A DNA stretch of 64,000 nt from Linanthus parryae (Eukaryota > Streptophyta > Magnoliopsida > Ericales > Polemoniaceae). The DNA lies in NCBI GenBank assembly GCA_023055425.1, contig JALGPY010000002.1, positions 115,952,088 through 116,016,087 on the forward strand, read 5' to 3'. The position numbers and the translations under genes are program-made. Shown here piece after piece: positions 21,987 through 34,945 of the stretch (position 1 is its first letter; each line of letters opens with the position of its first letter). The notes beneath the pieces were generated by a model, which did no database searches, had not been told where the DNA came from, and worked only from the letters and a program-made list of their open reading frames with translations.

Positions 21987-23006
21987 GAAATAATAGAGCT
22001 ACGACTCCCCTTTTATAGTTAGAAACTCCTTATTAACTACAAACTTGCCCCAACACTAATTTGTTCGTACACGAATTAATCCACTTTGCAATTTAGTCCA
22101 ACTAACTTTGCATGTGGTTGCGTTTTGATCCTTGATACTTTTAATTGTTAATTAGTCCAACTGATTAAAATCCATATCCACTTTAATCATTTCGGTGTGT
22201 GACCCTGTATGTTTCTATTAAGTTGGCAGTAACAATTACAAACACTGAGTGGTGTATAACAACACATCAATGCTACCCAACTAATAGAAGGAGTCACTGA
22301 TCTGACAAACCTATGTGACCAATGTTACCGTGTTGTGTATGTCCCTTTGTCACTATATCCGAATTGGACACGAGGCATAAATGTCACACTTGTACATCCA
22401 ATTCACAGTTTCTTGATCCTGGGAATAGACTAATCTGAACAGATAACAACAATATCACATAATGATTTATTTTAGTCTGGCCAAACATTCCATAAGTTGT
22501 ACCCCTCGAGTGGCCACATATACATACTCCCATTATGTGGGAGGGACAAATCCTCTCTACATCACTACCATCTCTCAGCTTGCTTCGTATCATGTCCGGT
22601 TTTCGCTTTAATAGTTACCCAGTTATGATGTAACGTTTGAGATCAAAACATGATATTTCACAACTAGAGTATCTAGTGACTTCAAGTCTAAGGACTACAA
22701 CACCATTGTCACTACGAGAAGCACTTGTGACATTCACATAATCCCTATGTCGCCTTCTCGTGGTAAGTCATTTAGTATGTCATTACTCCTAATGCATACC
22801 CATGTGTTAGACTTGATATCTCCATATCAATCTATCCACAAACTAGTCTCCATGCATAGTGATCGTCCTACTAACCAATATACTTGACCAGAGATATTTA
22901 AGATAAACAACAATTGTAATCTAAGGACATCATTATGTCAAACATCTTCTAGCCAAAAAAATGTTCGTACTAAGATAAGATTGCCTCTAGGGCATCTACT
23001 CTAACA
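21987..23006 (-). mobile_element. Truncated Ty1-copia LTR (Angela-like)
   Basis: On the - strand it begins TGTTAGAGTAGATGCCC at 23006 and has the CCCTAGAGGCAATC block typical of Angela-type LTR starts. It is collinear with the LTR at 62815-64000: both have a '..CTCGTGTCCA...GGATATAG.GACAAAGGGA' segment and the same order of blocks. Reading on, a TATA-like CTATAAAAGGGG lies near 22010. The copy stops at 21987, soon after the TATA box, where the gypsy LTR begins, so the R-U5 end is missing. Confidence 0.75.
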
Positions 23007-23132
23007 AGTTTCCCGTGTAACAAGTTTGTTTACCACAGTACGTCATACGTATCCAATCAAAATCTCTCACAAATGACATGATCGTTCAGCACACAACTTA
23101 CAAGGAATTGTTCCGAACAGAGCAATCGAATT

Positions 23133-23392
23133 ACTACCTCTGCTCTCTCTGAATCTTCACATTTTGACGTTTTCTTCCGTAATCGGGTCACTTTGACCCG
23201 GTGATTTGGATAGTCAAACGATGCAATTTCTTGATACTTTTTTTATGGTGTTGTAGAGTGAAGTTTACTATACAACACCGTAAAAAGATTATCAAATTCT
23301 TGCATCGTTTTACTAATCAAATCACCGAATTAAAGTGATTCAGTGAACAGTGGTAAAATGAAAAGGTTGAAGATTCAGAGAGAGAGGAAGTA
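23133..23392. mobile_element. Stowaway-like MITE (Tc1/mariner type)
   Basis: About 260 bp folding into one long hairpin: the left end CTACCTCTGCTCTCTCTGAA (from 23134) pairs with the right end around 23369-23390. The inner arms continue to pair through ACGATGCAA and CGGTGTTGTA around 23214-23330. TA dinucleotides lie at both borders, and the end sequence fits the CTCCCTC-type ends of Stowaway elements. Confidence 0.75.
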
Positions 23393-24611
23393 TTAATTAT
23401 TACACAGTACCCGGGTAGAACAGTGACCATCAGACATTCTAGACCTTAAGTTTTGCTACATCCTCCTAAGAGCGTCAATCAAAGGAGTGGTATCTAGAAG
23501 CAGTACTCCAGACTACGGCGAAAGGAGCCGGGGTGCACCTAGTGTCATATCTTCAGGTTCCAAAGCCCAGGGAATCATCACCCGAATAAAAGTAATATAA
23601 CTGGTTCCAATACTTGCGAATCATTTCACTTTATACATGGGATCTAACCTTAATATCTCTTTCGGACCCGAGCCCAGGGAATCATCACCCGATATAAGTA
23701 ACATAACGGGTTCGTATAACAATATGTTATTACTGATTTATGATCAAGTGCAACATTTTTCCAAGTCCATATAAAATTTCGACGATTTAAAAAAAAATTA
23801 AACACATTAATCAAGTAGGGGATGAAATATGAAAACTATTTTCAATCAAACAAGTAGTGAATACGGAATAAGCTGGCACGCAAGGTTAAGCATGTAAAAC
23901 TGACCGATAGAGTTGGAACAACGTATATCTTGAAGTAGATCCTACGGGTAGTCAAAGTAGCCCACGTCTATGAAACTGTCGCCTAGAATTAATCACACGG
24001 ATAGTACTTCAAAAGAAACAAATACACTAACTGATATGAATGCTTGGCTATGATAAAATTCTAAATCTAACCCTCGCGATCCCAAAGTAATGATTTTAAG
24101 AGTATAGACACATTGAAATAGTGACTTGAACTCGCTTATTAATAAAGATTGAAATTTCATTTATAGTAAGGCTACCAAATATTTTAAATCAACACTTTAA
24201 AGTATTAATTGGCAGCTTCTTATTATTAATAACAATTACTACTTATTATAATAAAATTGGGTCTTAACGTTGAGTAACAAAACTTCTTATTTTGTAAAAG
24301 TGATGTCTAAATAAATTTGCATAGATATTTCATCCTCAAATTATTTTCCAGTGGTGTTTATATATATATAAACATTGTTTTTAATTGATTTTAACAAATA
24401 TTATGTTTATTTAAAAAAATCAGATCGTGTAACTACAACAAGCTCCTCAAGAATTTGTGAATTAACACTTAAATTAACCCCAAAAAAATCAACTAGTTTA
24501 TGAATTGACACTTATTACCCCTAAATAGTATGTAATTGTACATATATATTCAAATATAAATATGTAGGCAACTAGTATGAGTAATTAATTGATTATGGTT
24601 AACTATAAAAA
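23393..24611. other. Non-coding stretch with one 107-bp-spaced direct repeat
   Basis: No coding frame. AGCCCAGGGAATCATCACCC occurs at 23564 and again at 23671, each followed by a similar ATAAGTAA.ATAAC.GGTTC sequence. A second weak direct repeat (GTGAATTAACACTTA and ATGAATTGACACTTA) lies near 24455-24515. This may be remnant LTR or UTR sequence; I cannot assign it. Confidence 0.45.
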
Positions 24612-26126
24612 TGATAGGTCAATTTCATTGAATTGAATATGTGTACAAACTCAGGGTGGAGTTTTCACTTTGGTGATGAAAGCCACAAGTTTATAGACAA
24701 TAAGTCTCAAAGCTTTGAGATTCAATAATTGCTTGTAATCTGAATACTTGTGCTTAACAGTTTCTGTGTTGCAAGCTTGTGTATTGGATTGAGTGATGGT
24801 CATATCATCCTAAATTGTCTCCTACAAATATTATTGAAGTTATATTTTGATTTAATATTTTTACATATTGATTGAATACAGGAGTCAGCTTGTAGGACAA
24901 AAATGTGAATTGGCAATCAAAGCTCCAAAGCTTTGAGAATTACCCTATGCTCTTAACTGTTTGTATTGGCTAACTGTTTTCTATATGCAGGAGAATTTAT
25001 CTGAGTTAATAACTTAATGTTGAGTTATTCTAAATCTTAATCTTATTATTTATCATATCTTATATATATATATATATATACGCATATGGTTATATGTATT
25101 AATTTTATCTCAGAAAATAGCTAAGTTTATTGGATGAGTTGATCTGTCAAACATATTAGATTTGACATGCTATTGTTTCGAGATTGTGTTTGATCTTGTT
25201 GCTGAGTTTATGCAGGGTTTTTGTGGTCGTTCAAACGTTCCTAAAAAACTCTACTGGATATTCAAACACAGATGTTGAAAGAAGCATCTCATGGGGTTAG
25301 GGTTTGTAGGAGATTAGTTCCTGAAATCTCTCAAGCAGTTGTTGCTGTTTGTTATAAAGAAGATTTGAATTTCAAAGAGAAGGAGACACTCTAAGAGAGG
25401 GCTTATAACTGTGAAAAGAAGAGTGATTCATTCATGGGAGATCAACTAATTTACTCTTCAAATCAATCAAAGATTCAACATTGCTGAAGAAGATCAAATC
25501 ATCCAGAATCTGAAGAACACTTCTGAGCATTCACTGCTTATTTTTTTCTGTGTTCTTCATTGTGCTTCAAATTGTAGTATTATTAAGTGTTACATAACCT
25601 CACCAAATTTAGAAGTTAGTTGTTCAAGTGAACAACAAAAGATTTTTATTGTTTCATCAGATTGTACCTGTAAATAGATAGGTTTGGAACCACGAGCTTT
25701 ATAAGTGTAAGATAGCTCACTTAGGCTTGAGATCCAGGGCTAAATCAGGGTGATTAATAAGAAGTGTGTTCAAATCCTGGAGGGATAAAGTCCCTCAGGC
25801 AGAGAGTAGGTCCAATTGTGATTGAACTCTGTAAAAATCCTTGTGTTCTTTACTTTACTGCATTGTTCTTTCATTCTGCAATCTAGACAAGCACCAAAAA
25901 TTTGCTCCAAAGCTTTGGAGAAATTTTCCAGCTCGAAGCATTGAAGCTTCAGATTGTTCTAAACTGCTTCAACTCTTTCCAAATCTTTCCGAAGCTTTGA
26001 GATTTCATTAGTTCCTTGTGTTAGAGTTTTAAAAGTAAAATTTTAGCAAAAGTTTCCATACTCTATTCAACCACCCCCCCTCTAGAGTATTATATCATGT
26101 ATTTACACTGGCATTACACACTTTCA
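24612..26126 (+). repeat. 5' LTR of the SIRE-type copia element
   Basis: Starts TGATAGGTCAATTTC and ends ...CACTTTCA just before the PBS. About 1.5 kb, AT-rich, with three perfect CAAAGCTTTG palindromes (24708, 24926, 25908). A (TA)n tract lies at about 25062-25080. Confidence 0.8.
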
Positions 26127-26127
26127 A

Positions 26128-26141
26128 TTGGCATCAGAGCT
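26128..26141 (+). other. Primer binding site (initiator tRNA-Met type)
   Basis: TTGGCATCAGAGCTT follows the LTR end; it differs by one base from the standard TGGTATCAGAGC plant copia PBS. Confidence 0.8.
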
Positions 26142-26174
26142 TGGGTCAATATAAGATCTAACAATCTTTTTACA

Positions 26175-26888
26175 ATGTCTAATGTAGGTGATGGAGGATT
26201 CTCACAGGGAAGAGCAGCCAACAGACCTCCATTGTTCTGTGGAGACAATTTCATGCATTGGAAGGCATTGATGAAGATGTTCATCATGGATCAAGGTATG
26301 GAAATGTGGTCAATCATTCCCAATGGTCCTTATGTGTATTACACCACTACAGATGGGATCAGAACTGTCAAAACCAAGGGAGATCTCTCAGTTACAGAAT
26401 TGGGTAAGGTATCAAAGAACTATAAAGCTCTGAACTTGTATTGTGCTCTTAGTGCAGATGAGTTCAATAGAGTATCAAAGTGAAAAAGTGCCAAGGAAGT
26501 TTGGGACAAGATGGTTGTGACATATGAAAGAACCAGTCAAGTCAAAGAAACAAAGATCAATATTCTTCTTAGGCAGTATGAGGTGTTCAAGGTGAATTCT
26601 GATGAATCCATCAAGGAGATTTGTGAATAATCTGGAATCCTTGGGAAAAGCTTTCTCAAATGAAGAAAAGGGCAGAAAGATTTTGAGAATTTTTCCAAAA
26701 GTCAAGTGGGAGCCAAAGAAAACTGCTATTGAGGAAGCTCAGGACTTGAGTCTTCTGGAATTAGATGATCTACAAGGCAGGCTGCTCACTCATGAGATGT
26801 CCGTGAATGAATTGGATAGTGATTTGAGTGACAACATCAAGAACCTGGCACTCAAGGCAAAAGATAATGAAAATATCAAGCCTTAAAC

Positions 26889-26970
<82 letters not shown>

Positions 26971-28010
26971 GGAAGCCTTATCCTAGATCTCCAAAGCTTT
27001 GACCAGAATTCCGAAGATGAAGATTTTTTTTGGAAATAGGGATTACAACAGAGAAAAATCCAGGTCCATAAGCAGCAAGGATCACAAAGGTAAGTCCTCT
27101 TTACATTCACATAAACCTAAAGTAATGAATTGATTTGAGTGTGAAGATGAGATCACTTGGTGAGGGATTGTCCTGAAAATAAGAAGAACAGGCATTTTCC
27201 AAAGAAACAAAGTGACAACAGGAGGAAGAAAGCAATGGTTGCATCATGGAGTGATTCTGATTCATCAACAGACTTAGATTAAGATGAAGAGCAAGCCAAT
27301 CTTTGCTTAATGGCTGAGCATGAAAAAGAAAAAGGCTCAGACAAGCACATTGAAGAAATGGTAAAGAATCTTCTTGCTAGTCATTCTGATGTTCTACCTG
27401 AAATCCTCAAAAGCATGATTTTGAATGAGGAAAGTTACAGAAATTAGATTGATTCTTTAAAAGTTAAAGCTCATGAGCAGGCAAAAGAAAATTTAGATAC
27501 GGTTTTTCTCATTAAAACTCTTGAAGTATCTAAGTCAAAAAGTGACAGTAACTTCAAAGCCCTGGACAACATGTTCAAATCTTTGAAAGAACAAGTCAAA
27601 GAAGTCGTGGATCAAAATACTATTTTAACTGATAAATGTGTTGATCTAAAACATCATTCTATCAAAGTTTGCAGGCTCAGAACATAATCTCAATCTTATG
27701 CTTGAAGGAAGTCTGCAGTCTATGTACAAGAGTGGAATTGTCTATAATTCAAATTTTCCAAAGAAAAGCCAAACCGCCTTTGTAAAATCAGGAAGCAGAC
27801 ATTCTCCAAAGTGTCATTACTGTTGAAAGCTTGGTCATGTGAAATAACTTGTCCCTTCGTAAGGGCAGAACCTCACATAATGAGGAAAACTTATCCTTAT
27901 CAGCTCAAGGGACAAGTGAGGCAGATTTGGGTTCCTAAAGGAACCAGACCACCTAACATGGATTCTAAATATGAATCTAAATTTTACACTTGGTCTAATA
28001 TCCTGTTGAG
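26175..28010 (+). pseudogene. Copia gag (broken)
   Basis: ATG at 26175. The SIRE-like gag N-terminus is visible as PPLFCGDNFMHWKALMKMFI, then a TGA at 26481-26483, a frame change near 26630, and LLELDDLQGRLLTHEM (about 26750-26800). A (GAT)n run at 26888-26970 sits where an aspartate-rich stretch would be. Two zinc knuckles are degraded (near 27138-27180 and 27812-27845, the second with a stop inside CHYC.KLGH). IWVPKGT near 27930 is the usual SIRE segment before the protease. Dead. Confidence 0.82.
26888..26970 (+). repeat. (GAT)n microsatellite inside copia gag
   Basis: About 27 uninterrupted GAT units, in frame with the aspartate-rich part of gag, so probably a slippage expansion of an existing acidic codon run. 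Confidence 0.95.
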
Positions 28011-29203
28011 GCATTGATTGAATTTTGCAGGCTGTCACCAAAGCTTTGAAGGATCAAAAATGGATTTTGGACAGTGGTTATTCCAGGCATATGAGTGGAA
28101 AGAAATCTTTATTCACTGATCTAAAAAAGCAATCTGGAGGAACAATCACACTTGGTGACAAAGAAAAATGCAATATCATTGGTATAGGTAGTATTGGTAA
28201 TTATTCTGTAAGTTCAATTTCTGATGTTTACTTAGTTGAAGGTTTAAAGTATAATCTGCTTAGTATTTCTCAACTGTGTGATAAAGGTAATATAGTAGTT
28301 TTTAACAAGGAGAATGTGTGGTGCAAGATGAAAAAATCTGGCAGTTGCATACTCACTACTCCTAGGTCATACAATGTTTATGCAATGTGTACCAACAAAG
28401 TTGCAGGTGAAAGTCTGAAGTGCCTCATGGCTTGAAGGAAGACTCAAAGCTTTGTCATAGAAAACTTGGGCATATAAGCATGCATACTGCAACAACCCCC
28501 TTTATCTGGCTCGGGCAAACCGGGAGGGCGATGCTTAAAGTAACGGCGGACAATCAAATGCACAACATCCAACATATATAATACATATTATTAAACATTA
28601 CATCACGTTCTCAAGTCTTTCATATGTTTATATTATACATTATGCTAACATTATTCATGCTATCTTACAACTTGTAACAAGACCTCCTTAGTGAGTCTCG
28701 TAGCGAGCCATGCCATAGTCTTCTTCCTCTAATCCTGCGGTGGGAAAGAAAACGGCAACCGCAGTTTCTAAAGTCAGCAGTGAAATGCTGAGTAAATAAA
28801 TACCCTACCTCGTAAACAGATGATGAGGCAAAGTTTATTCTCAAAATAGTAGTAAGAGGGAATACATCTTAAAAGAGTAAACAAATCACACCAAAGTTAT
28901 AAAGATGAAAACCAGAGTAAACATAAAGAATTGAGGAGAAACTTGAATAAATTCCTTGTAATGTCAATTTGCTTTCCTGTATCTCATACGGGGAGTGTTA
29001 ATCCCAATCTCTACTTCATTCCTTTCCATAAATATCATTTCTCAGAGAAAACTATATTTTAACTTTGTTGATACAGGGAAGGAACAACTATACCATCACT
29101 AGCAACCATGACCTTAACTGCCGGCAGTCCCCTAAGACTTCTTGCGGCCAGAGAAGTGAGTATATGGAGCGATCCGGCAGGTTGCGACCGGATTAAAAGT
29201 ACA

Positions 29204-29398
29204 CAGGTCGAGTGACCAAAGTCAGCACGACAATAATAATCACAGGCCGAGTGACAAAAGTCAACCCGACAATAATAATCACAGGCCGAGTGACAGAAGT
29301 CAACCCGACAATAATAATCACAGGCCGAGTGACATAAGTCAACCCGAAAATAATAATCACATGCCGAGTGACAGAAGTCAGCACGACAATAATAAGCT
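29204..29398. repeat. 39-bp tandem repeat, 5 copies
   Basis: Unit starts CAGGCCGAGTGACA and contains GTCAACCCGACAATAATAAT. Five units in register, two of them with small differences. The same array with five units is in the other LTR. Confidence 0.9.
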
Positions 29399-30921
29399 TC
29401 TCCCGCACAACTATTTCCACTTTACGTTTTTTACGAGTTATTATTCTTCGTGTGACAGTTTCAAAACAGTCATTTCAAAATGTAAACAAGTCTCGAGTAA
29501 AACAAGTAATAACACGAAACATATTTTGAGACAAGTCAAAAATCATGTACGACGCGAACGAAGTTAGGCACGCTAGACTAAGCATATTTACTTACCTCGA
29601 TTCCGTAGCGTCAAAACGTTTTACTTCTAGTCGTTGCTTACGACTCCGTCACCTATAAATCGTAGCTTCTAAATCGTCACAACTCTGTATATAGCTCTAC
29701 GAGTCGTATTAATAATCCTAGTTAACAAGTCCCAAATTAGCCCGAACTCGCGTATTAATTTCTTTATGTTTCTTTATTTAGTTATATTTTCTTATTAGCA
29801 AAATTTACTAAACAACGAGTGTTTATTTGAAGAAATACTAAATGTTATATTTAATTATAGGAGTTCTTATATAAAATACTAGTAAAAATTTAATAGTAGT
29901 TCATATTTTTACGTAAAGTAAATATTAATATTAACAACTGAACGATATAGGATTTTTATGGAAAATCATTTCTAAATACTTGAAAAGATGCGACGATATT
30001 TATAAGCTTGAACAAGTCTTTTTTATAAGTATTTAAACAACCGAATTGAAAGTTAACAACTAAACGCAACGTTTGTTTAGTTTTTAATAAAATATTACTC
30101 GTTTAATTTTGTAACAAGCGACATGTATACTATTTCATTACCCGAATCACTTTTCTGGGACCGGGACGAAAAGTATTATTTTAGAAAATATTTAATCTAA
30201 AATAACATTTTTTATTTTTACGTATATATAGAACGTTTAGATAAACAACAACTAAATTCCCCACATTTACTTTAAAAGTCAGTAATAACCCCCACCTAAG
30301 CACATGGCAGTTTCATTAAAAGGCAATAACTACCCACCAAGATCTCACAAATACAAATAGCTACGCCCCTTTATATGATTGTCATGCTATAATCAGTTTA
30401 GGGAAAAGACACTTTACCCCTTTTCATGAACATAAAAATTTGTTGATCTAATCATGGATTTGAGCTAGCAATATATGATTTTGATTGTTTAAATGAAATT
30501 ATGGCAAGATCTAGAGCATACCTAGCCCAAGAATCGAGAGAAACGGTCGAGAATCGGAGCGGGTCGACTCGCCGGAAAGCTCGCCGGAGTGAGAACTCGA
30601 CCGGAGCTTTTCCAGTCAGTCTTGGGCGTGACTGAGCCTTCCCTTGGCTTATTCTGACCCCTAGGAGTTGATTGGAAGGCTCAAGAGAAGATGGGTGGCG
30701 CCGGTTCACTTCAACGAAGCTCTCCCGCCGGTTTCCATGGAGGTTCGTCGGCGGGGAACGAGCTCTGTCACGGCTGCTTCTGTTTCCTCTCACTCTGCAT
30801 CTTGGTCTTCTTCCAGGTAGCAACAGGGAGAGAGAGAGAAACATAGGGGAGATGGGGTCTCTCGGTTTTCTTTCCCGACGGCGGCAGCGGTGGCGTGGCT
30901 GGGTTTGCTGCCGCGGCTTGC

Positions 30922-30922
<1 letters not shown>

Positions 30923-30967
<45 letters not shown>

Positions 30968-31107
30968 ATTTGTTCATATACATAGAGAGAGAAAAAGAGG
31001 AGAGAAACAGAGAATTAAAGAGATGGAGGTGGCCATGGTGGTGGGTTTCCTTCTTGGTGGCAGTGATGGCGGCCAGAGGAGGAGGAGAAGAAGAAGAAGA
31101 AGAAGAA

Positions 31108-31138
<31 letters not shown>

Positions 31139-31147
31139 AAGAAGATG
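30923..31147. repeat. (TTG)n and (GAA)n microsatellites in the LTR
   Basis: About 15 TTG units at 30923-30967, and an interrupted GAA/AAG purine tract at about 31078-31147. The partner LTR has only about 7 TTG units near 34371 and almost no GAA run. Confidence 0.9.
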
Positions 31148-31496
31148 AAGACGATGGTGATGATGGTGATGAACTGATAATCATGAAGGTGTTGCGTGGT
31201 CATATAGGAGGCAAAAAAGTTGGCGGTGATTTTGACAAGTGTGGTGGCGGTGAGAAAAATCTTCCGAGGTGGAAGTTGTTTTTGTAGAAGATGATGTTGG
31301 GAAAAAAATTAGGGTGTGGTTGGCACACCGATGTGTAGAGTAATTGTGTGCAATAAAACTACCAAGTCTCGCGGTAGTTTGACACGCGTTAATAAATAAC
31401 GTAAAGAAAATAGTCGCGTTTTAAATTACGACTATTAACGTAACGTATTCTAAATACTAATACGATAAATAACCCAACCTTATTTCTCGCGACTAA

Positions 31497-31625
<129 letters not shown>

Positions 31626-31679
31626 AATTTAGCTTTCTAAATTACTAAATTGCCCCTAGAAATTAGACGCGGTATTACA

Positions 31680-32100
31680 CTCTTCCCCCCTTAGAATGAG
31701 CTTCGTCCTCGAAGCTCGCGTCAGAACTAGGGTTTCAGGTCTTGGAATCACTGCTCCCGCCATAACGCTTAGTAGGATACTTATACAATGGGAATAGAAG
31801 GGCATACTATGAGGTACGGTGTCACAACCAGAGATTAGATTCTAGAAACCAATCACATGGCCTATCTTGTCGAGATATATAGAGTTTGACCTGTAAATAT
31901 ACATGCATAGGTCTGAACACTAGGGACTTAACACGAAACATGTTAACGCCAGATAACACACAGCAACTTGCCACACAAGAGGAAGTAAACAAGAATTCCC
32001 CAAAATACCCGGCTTTCCGTATTTTATCTTGCCCTAAGTTCATTTTAAGTCACCCTACAGGTTTTATTTCATTTTTGGAAAGAACTGCTCTGGCACCACA
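31680..32100 (-). other. Minimal interior of the Tekay-derived element (PBS, spacer, PPT)
   Basis: 421 bp without a plausible ORF. The PPT end is at 31680-31692 and the PBS-like site at about 32086-32098 (read on -). Nothing else is recognised between them. Confidence 0.75.
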
Positions 32101-32815
32101 TGCAACAACCCCCTTTATCCGGCTCGGGCGAACCGGGAGGGCGATGCTTAAAGTAACGGCGGACAATCAAAAGCACAACATCCAACATATATATTACATA
32201 TTATTAAACATTACATCACGTTCTCAAGTCTTTCATATGTTTCTATTATACATTATGCTAACATTATTCATGCTATCTAACAACTTGTAACAAGACCTCC
32301 TTAGTGAGTCTCGTACCCAGCCATGCCATAGTCTTCTTCCTCTAATCCTGCAGTGGGAAAGAAAACGGGAATCGCAGTTTCTAAAATCAGATGTGAAATG
32401 CTGAGTAAATAAATACCCTAGCTCGTAAACAGATGATGAGGCATAATTTATTCTCAAAACAGTAGTAAGAGGGAATAAATCTTAAAAGAGTAAACAAATC
32501 ACACTAAAGTTATAAAGATGAAAACCAAAGTAAACTTGAAGAATAGAGGAGAAACTTGAGTAAATTCTTTGTAATCGCAATTTACTTTCATGTATCTCAA
32601 ACGGGGAGTGTTAATCCCGATCTCTTCTTCATTCCTTTCCATAAATATCCTTTCTCAAAGAAAACTATATTTTAACTTTATTGATACGGGGAAGGAACAA
32701 CTATACCATCATTAGAAACCATGACATTAACTGCCGGCAGCCCCCTAAGACTTCTTGCAGCCAGAGAGGTGAGAACATAGAGCGATCCGGCAGGTTGCGA
32801 CCGGATTAAAATACA

Positions 32816-33010
32816 CAGGCCGAGTGACCAAAGTCAGCACGAGAATAATAATCATAGGTCGAGTGACAAAAGTCAACCCGACAATAATAATCATAGGCCG
32901 AGCGACAGAAGTCAACCCGACAATAATAATCACAGGCCGAGTGACAGAAGTCAACCCGACAATAATAATCACAGGCCGAGTGACAGAAGTCAGCACGACA
33001 ATAATGAGCT
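32816..33010. repeat. 39-bp tandem repeat, 5 copies (second LTR)
   Basis: Same array as at 29204-29398, with private substitutions, showing the five-copy state predates this insertion. Confidence 0.9.
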
Positions 33011-34873
33011 TCTCCCGCAAAACTATTTCCACTTTACGTTCTTTAAGAGTTATTATTCTTCGTGTGACAGTTTCAAAACAGTCATTTCAAAATGTAACCA
33101 AATCTCGAGTAAAACAAGTAATAGCACGAAACATATTTTGAGACAAGTCAAAAATCATGTACGACACGAACGAAGCTAGGCACGCTAGGCTAGGCATATT
33201 TACTTACATTGATTTCGTAGTGTCAAAACGTCCTACTTGTAGTCGTTGCTTACGACTCCGTCACCTACAAATCGGAGCTTCTAAATCGTCACAACTCTGT
33301 ATATAGCTCTACGAGTCTTATTAATAATCCTAGTTAACAAGTTCCAAATTAGCCCGAACTCGCGTATTAATTTCTTTACGTTTCTTTAATTAGTTATATT
33401 TTCTTATTAGAAAAATTTACTAAACAACGAGTGTTTATTTGAAGAATTACTAAATGTTATGTTTCAAAACTGCTATTTAATTATAGGGGTTCTTTTAATA
33501 ACTAAACGCAACGTTTGTTTAGTTTTTAATAAAATATTACTCGTTTATTTTTTTAACGAGCGACTCGCATACTATTTCATTACCCGAATCACTTTTCCAG
33601 GACCGGGACGAAAAGTATTATTTTTAGAAAATATTTTAATCTAAAATAACATTTTTATTTTTACGTATATATGTAACGTTTAGATAAACAACAACTAAAT
33701 CCCCCATGTTTACTTTAAAAGTCAGCAATAACCCCCACCTACGCTCATGGCAGTTTCATTAAAAGGCAATAACTACCCACCAAGATCTCACAAATACAAA
33801 TAGCTACCACCTTTATATGATTGTCATGCTATAATCATTTTAGGGAAAAGACTCTTTAACCCCTTTTCATGAACATAAAAATTCTTTGATCTAATCATGG
33901 ATTTGAGCTAGCAAGATATGATTTTGATTGTTTAAATGAAATCACGGCGAGATTTAGAGCATACCTAGCCCAAGAATCGCGAGAAAACGGTCGAGAATCG
34001 GAGCGGTTCGACTCGCCGAAAAGCTCGCCGGAGGGAGAACTCGACCGGAGCTTTTCCGGTCAGTTTTGGGCGTGTCTGAGCCTTCCCTTGGCTTATTCGG
34101 ACCCCGAGGAGTTGATTGGAAGGTTAAAGAGAAGATGGGTGGCGCCGGTTCACTTCAGCGAAGCTCTCCCACCGGTTTCCATGGAGGTTCGCCGGCGGGG
34201 AACGAGCTCTGTCACGGCTGCTTCTGTTTCCTCTCACTCTGCATCTTGGTCTTCTTCCAGGTAGCAACATAGAGAAAGAGAGAAACAGAGGGGTGATGGG
34301 GTCTCTCGATCTTCTTTCCCGACAGCGGCAGCGGCGTTGTGGCTGGGTTTGCTGCCGATGCTTGCTTGCTGTTGTTGTTGTTGTTGTTGTATTTGTTCAT
34401 ATGCAGAGAGAGAGAGAAACAGAGGAGAGAAACAGAGAATTAAAGAGATGCAGGTGGCCATGGTGGTGGGTTTCCTTCTTGGTGGCGGTGATGGTGGCCG
34501 GAGGAGGAGAAGAAGAAGTAGATGAAGACGATGGTGATGATGGTGATGAACTGATAATCATGAAGGTGTTGCGTGGTTATATAGGAGACAAAAAAGTTGG
34601 CGGTGATTTTGACAAGTTTGGTGGCGGTGAGAAAAATCTTCCGAGGAGGAAGTTGTTTTGTAGAAGATGATGTTGGGGAAAAAAATTAGGGTGTGGTTGG
34701 CTTACCGATGTGTAGAGTAATTGTGTACAATACAACTACCAAGTCTCGCGGTGGTTTGACACGGGTTAATAAATAATGTAAAGAAAATATTCGCGTTTTA
34801 AATTACGACTATTAACGTAACGTATTCTAAATACTAATACGATAAATAACCCAACCTTATTTCTCGCGACTAA

Positions 34874-34874
<1 letters not shown>

Positions 34875-34945
<71 letters not shown>
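34875..34945. repeat. (ATT)n microsatellite in the partner LTR
   Basis: About 23 ATT units with one interruption, at the position matching 31498-31625. Confidence 0.95.

Noticed and set aside
23007..24611. Internal coding domain of a copia element next to the - strand LTR.
   Set aside because: No gag or pol motif was found in any frame; the stretch is left as unassigned.
30452..31184. ORFs of 130-158 codons in the Tekay-derived LTR.
   Set aside because: They are made by TTG and GAA repeats, overlap on both strands and are not kept in the partner LTR.
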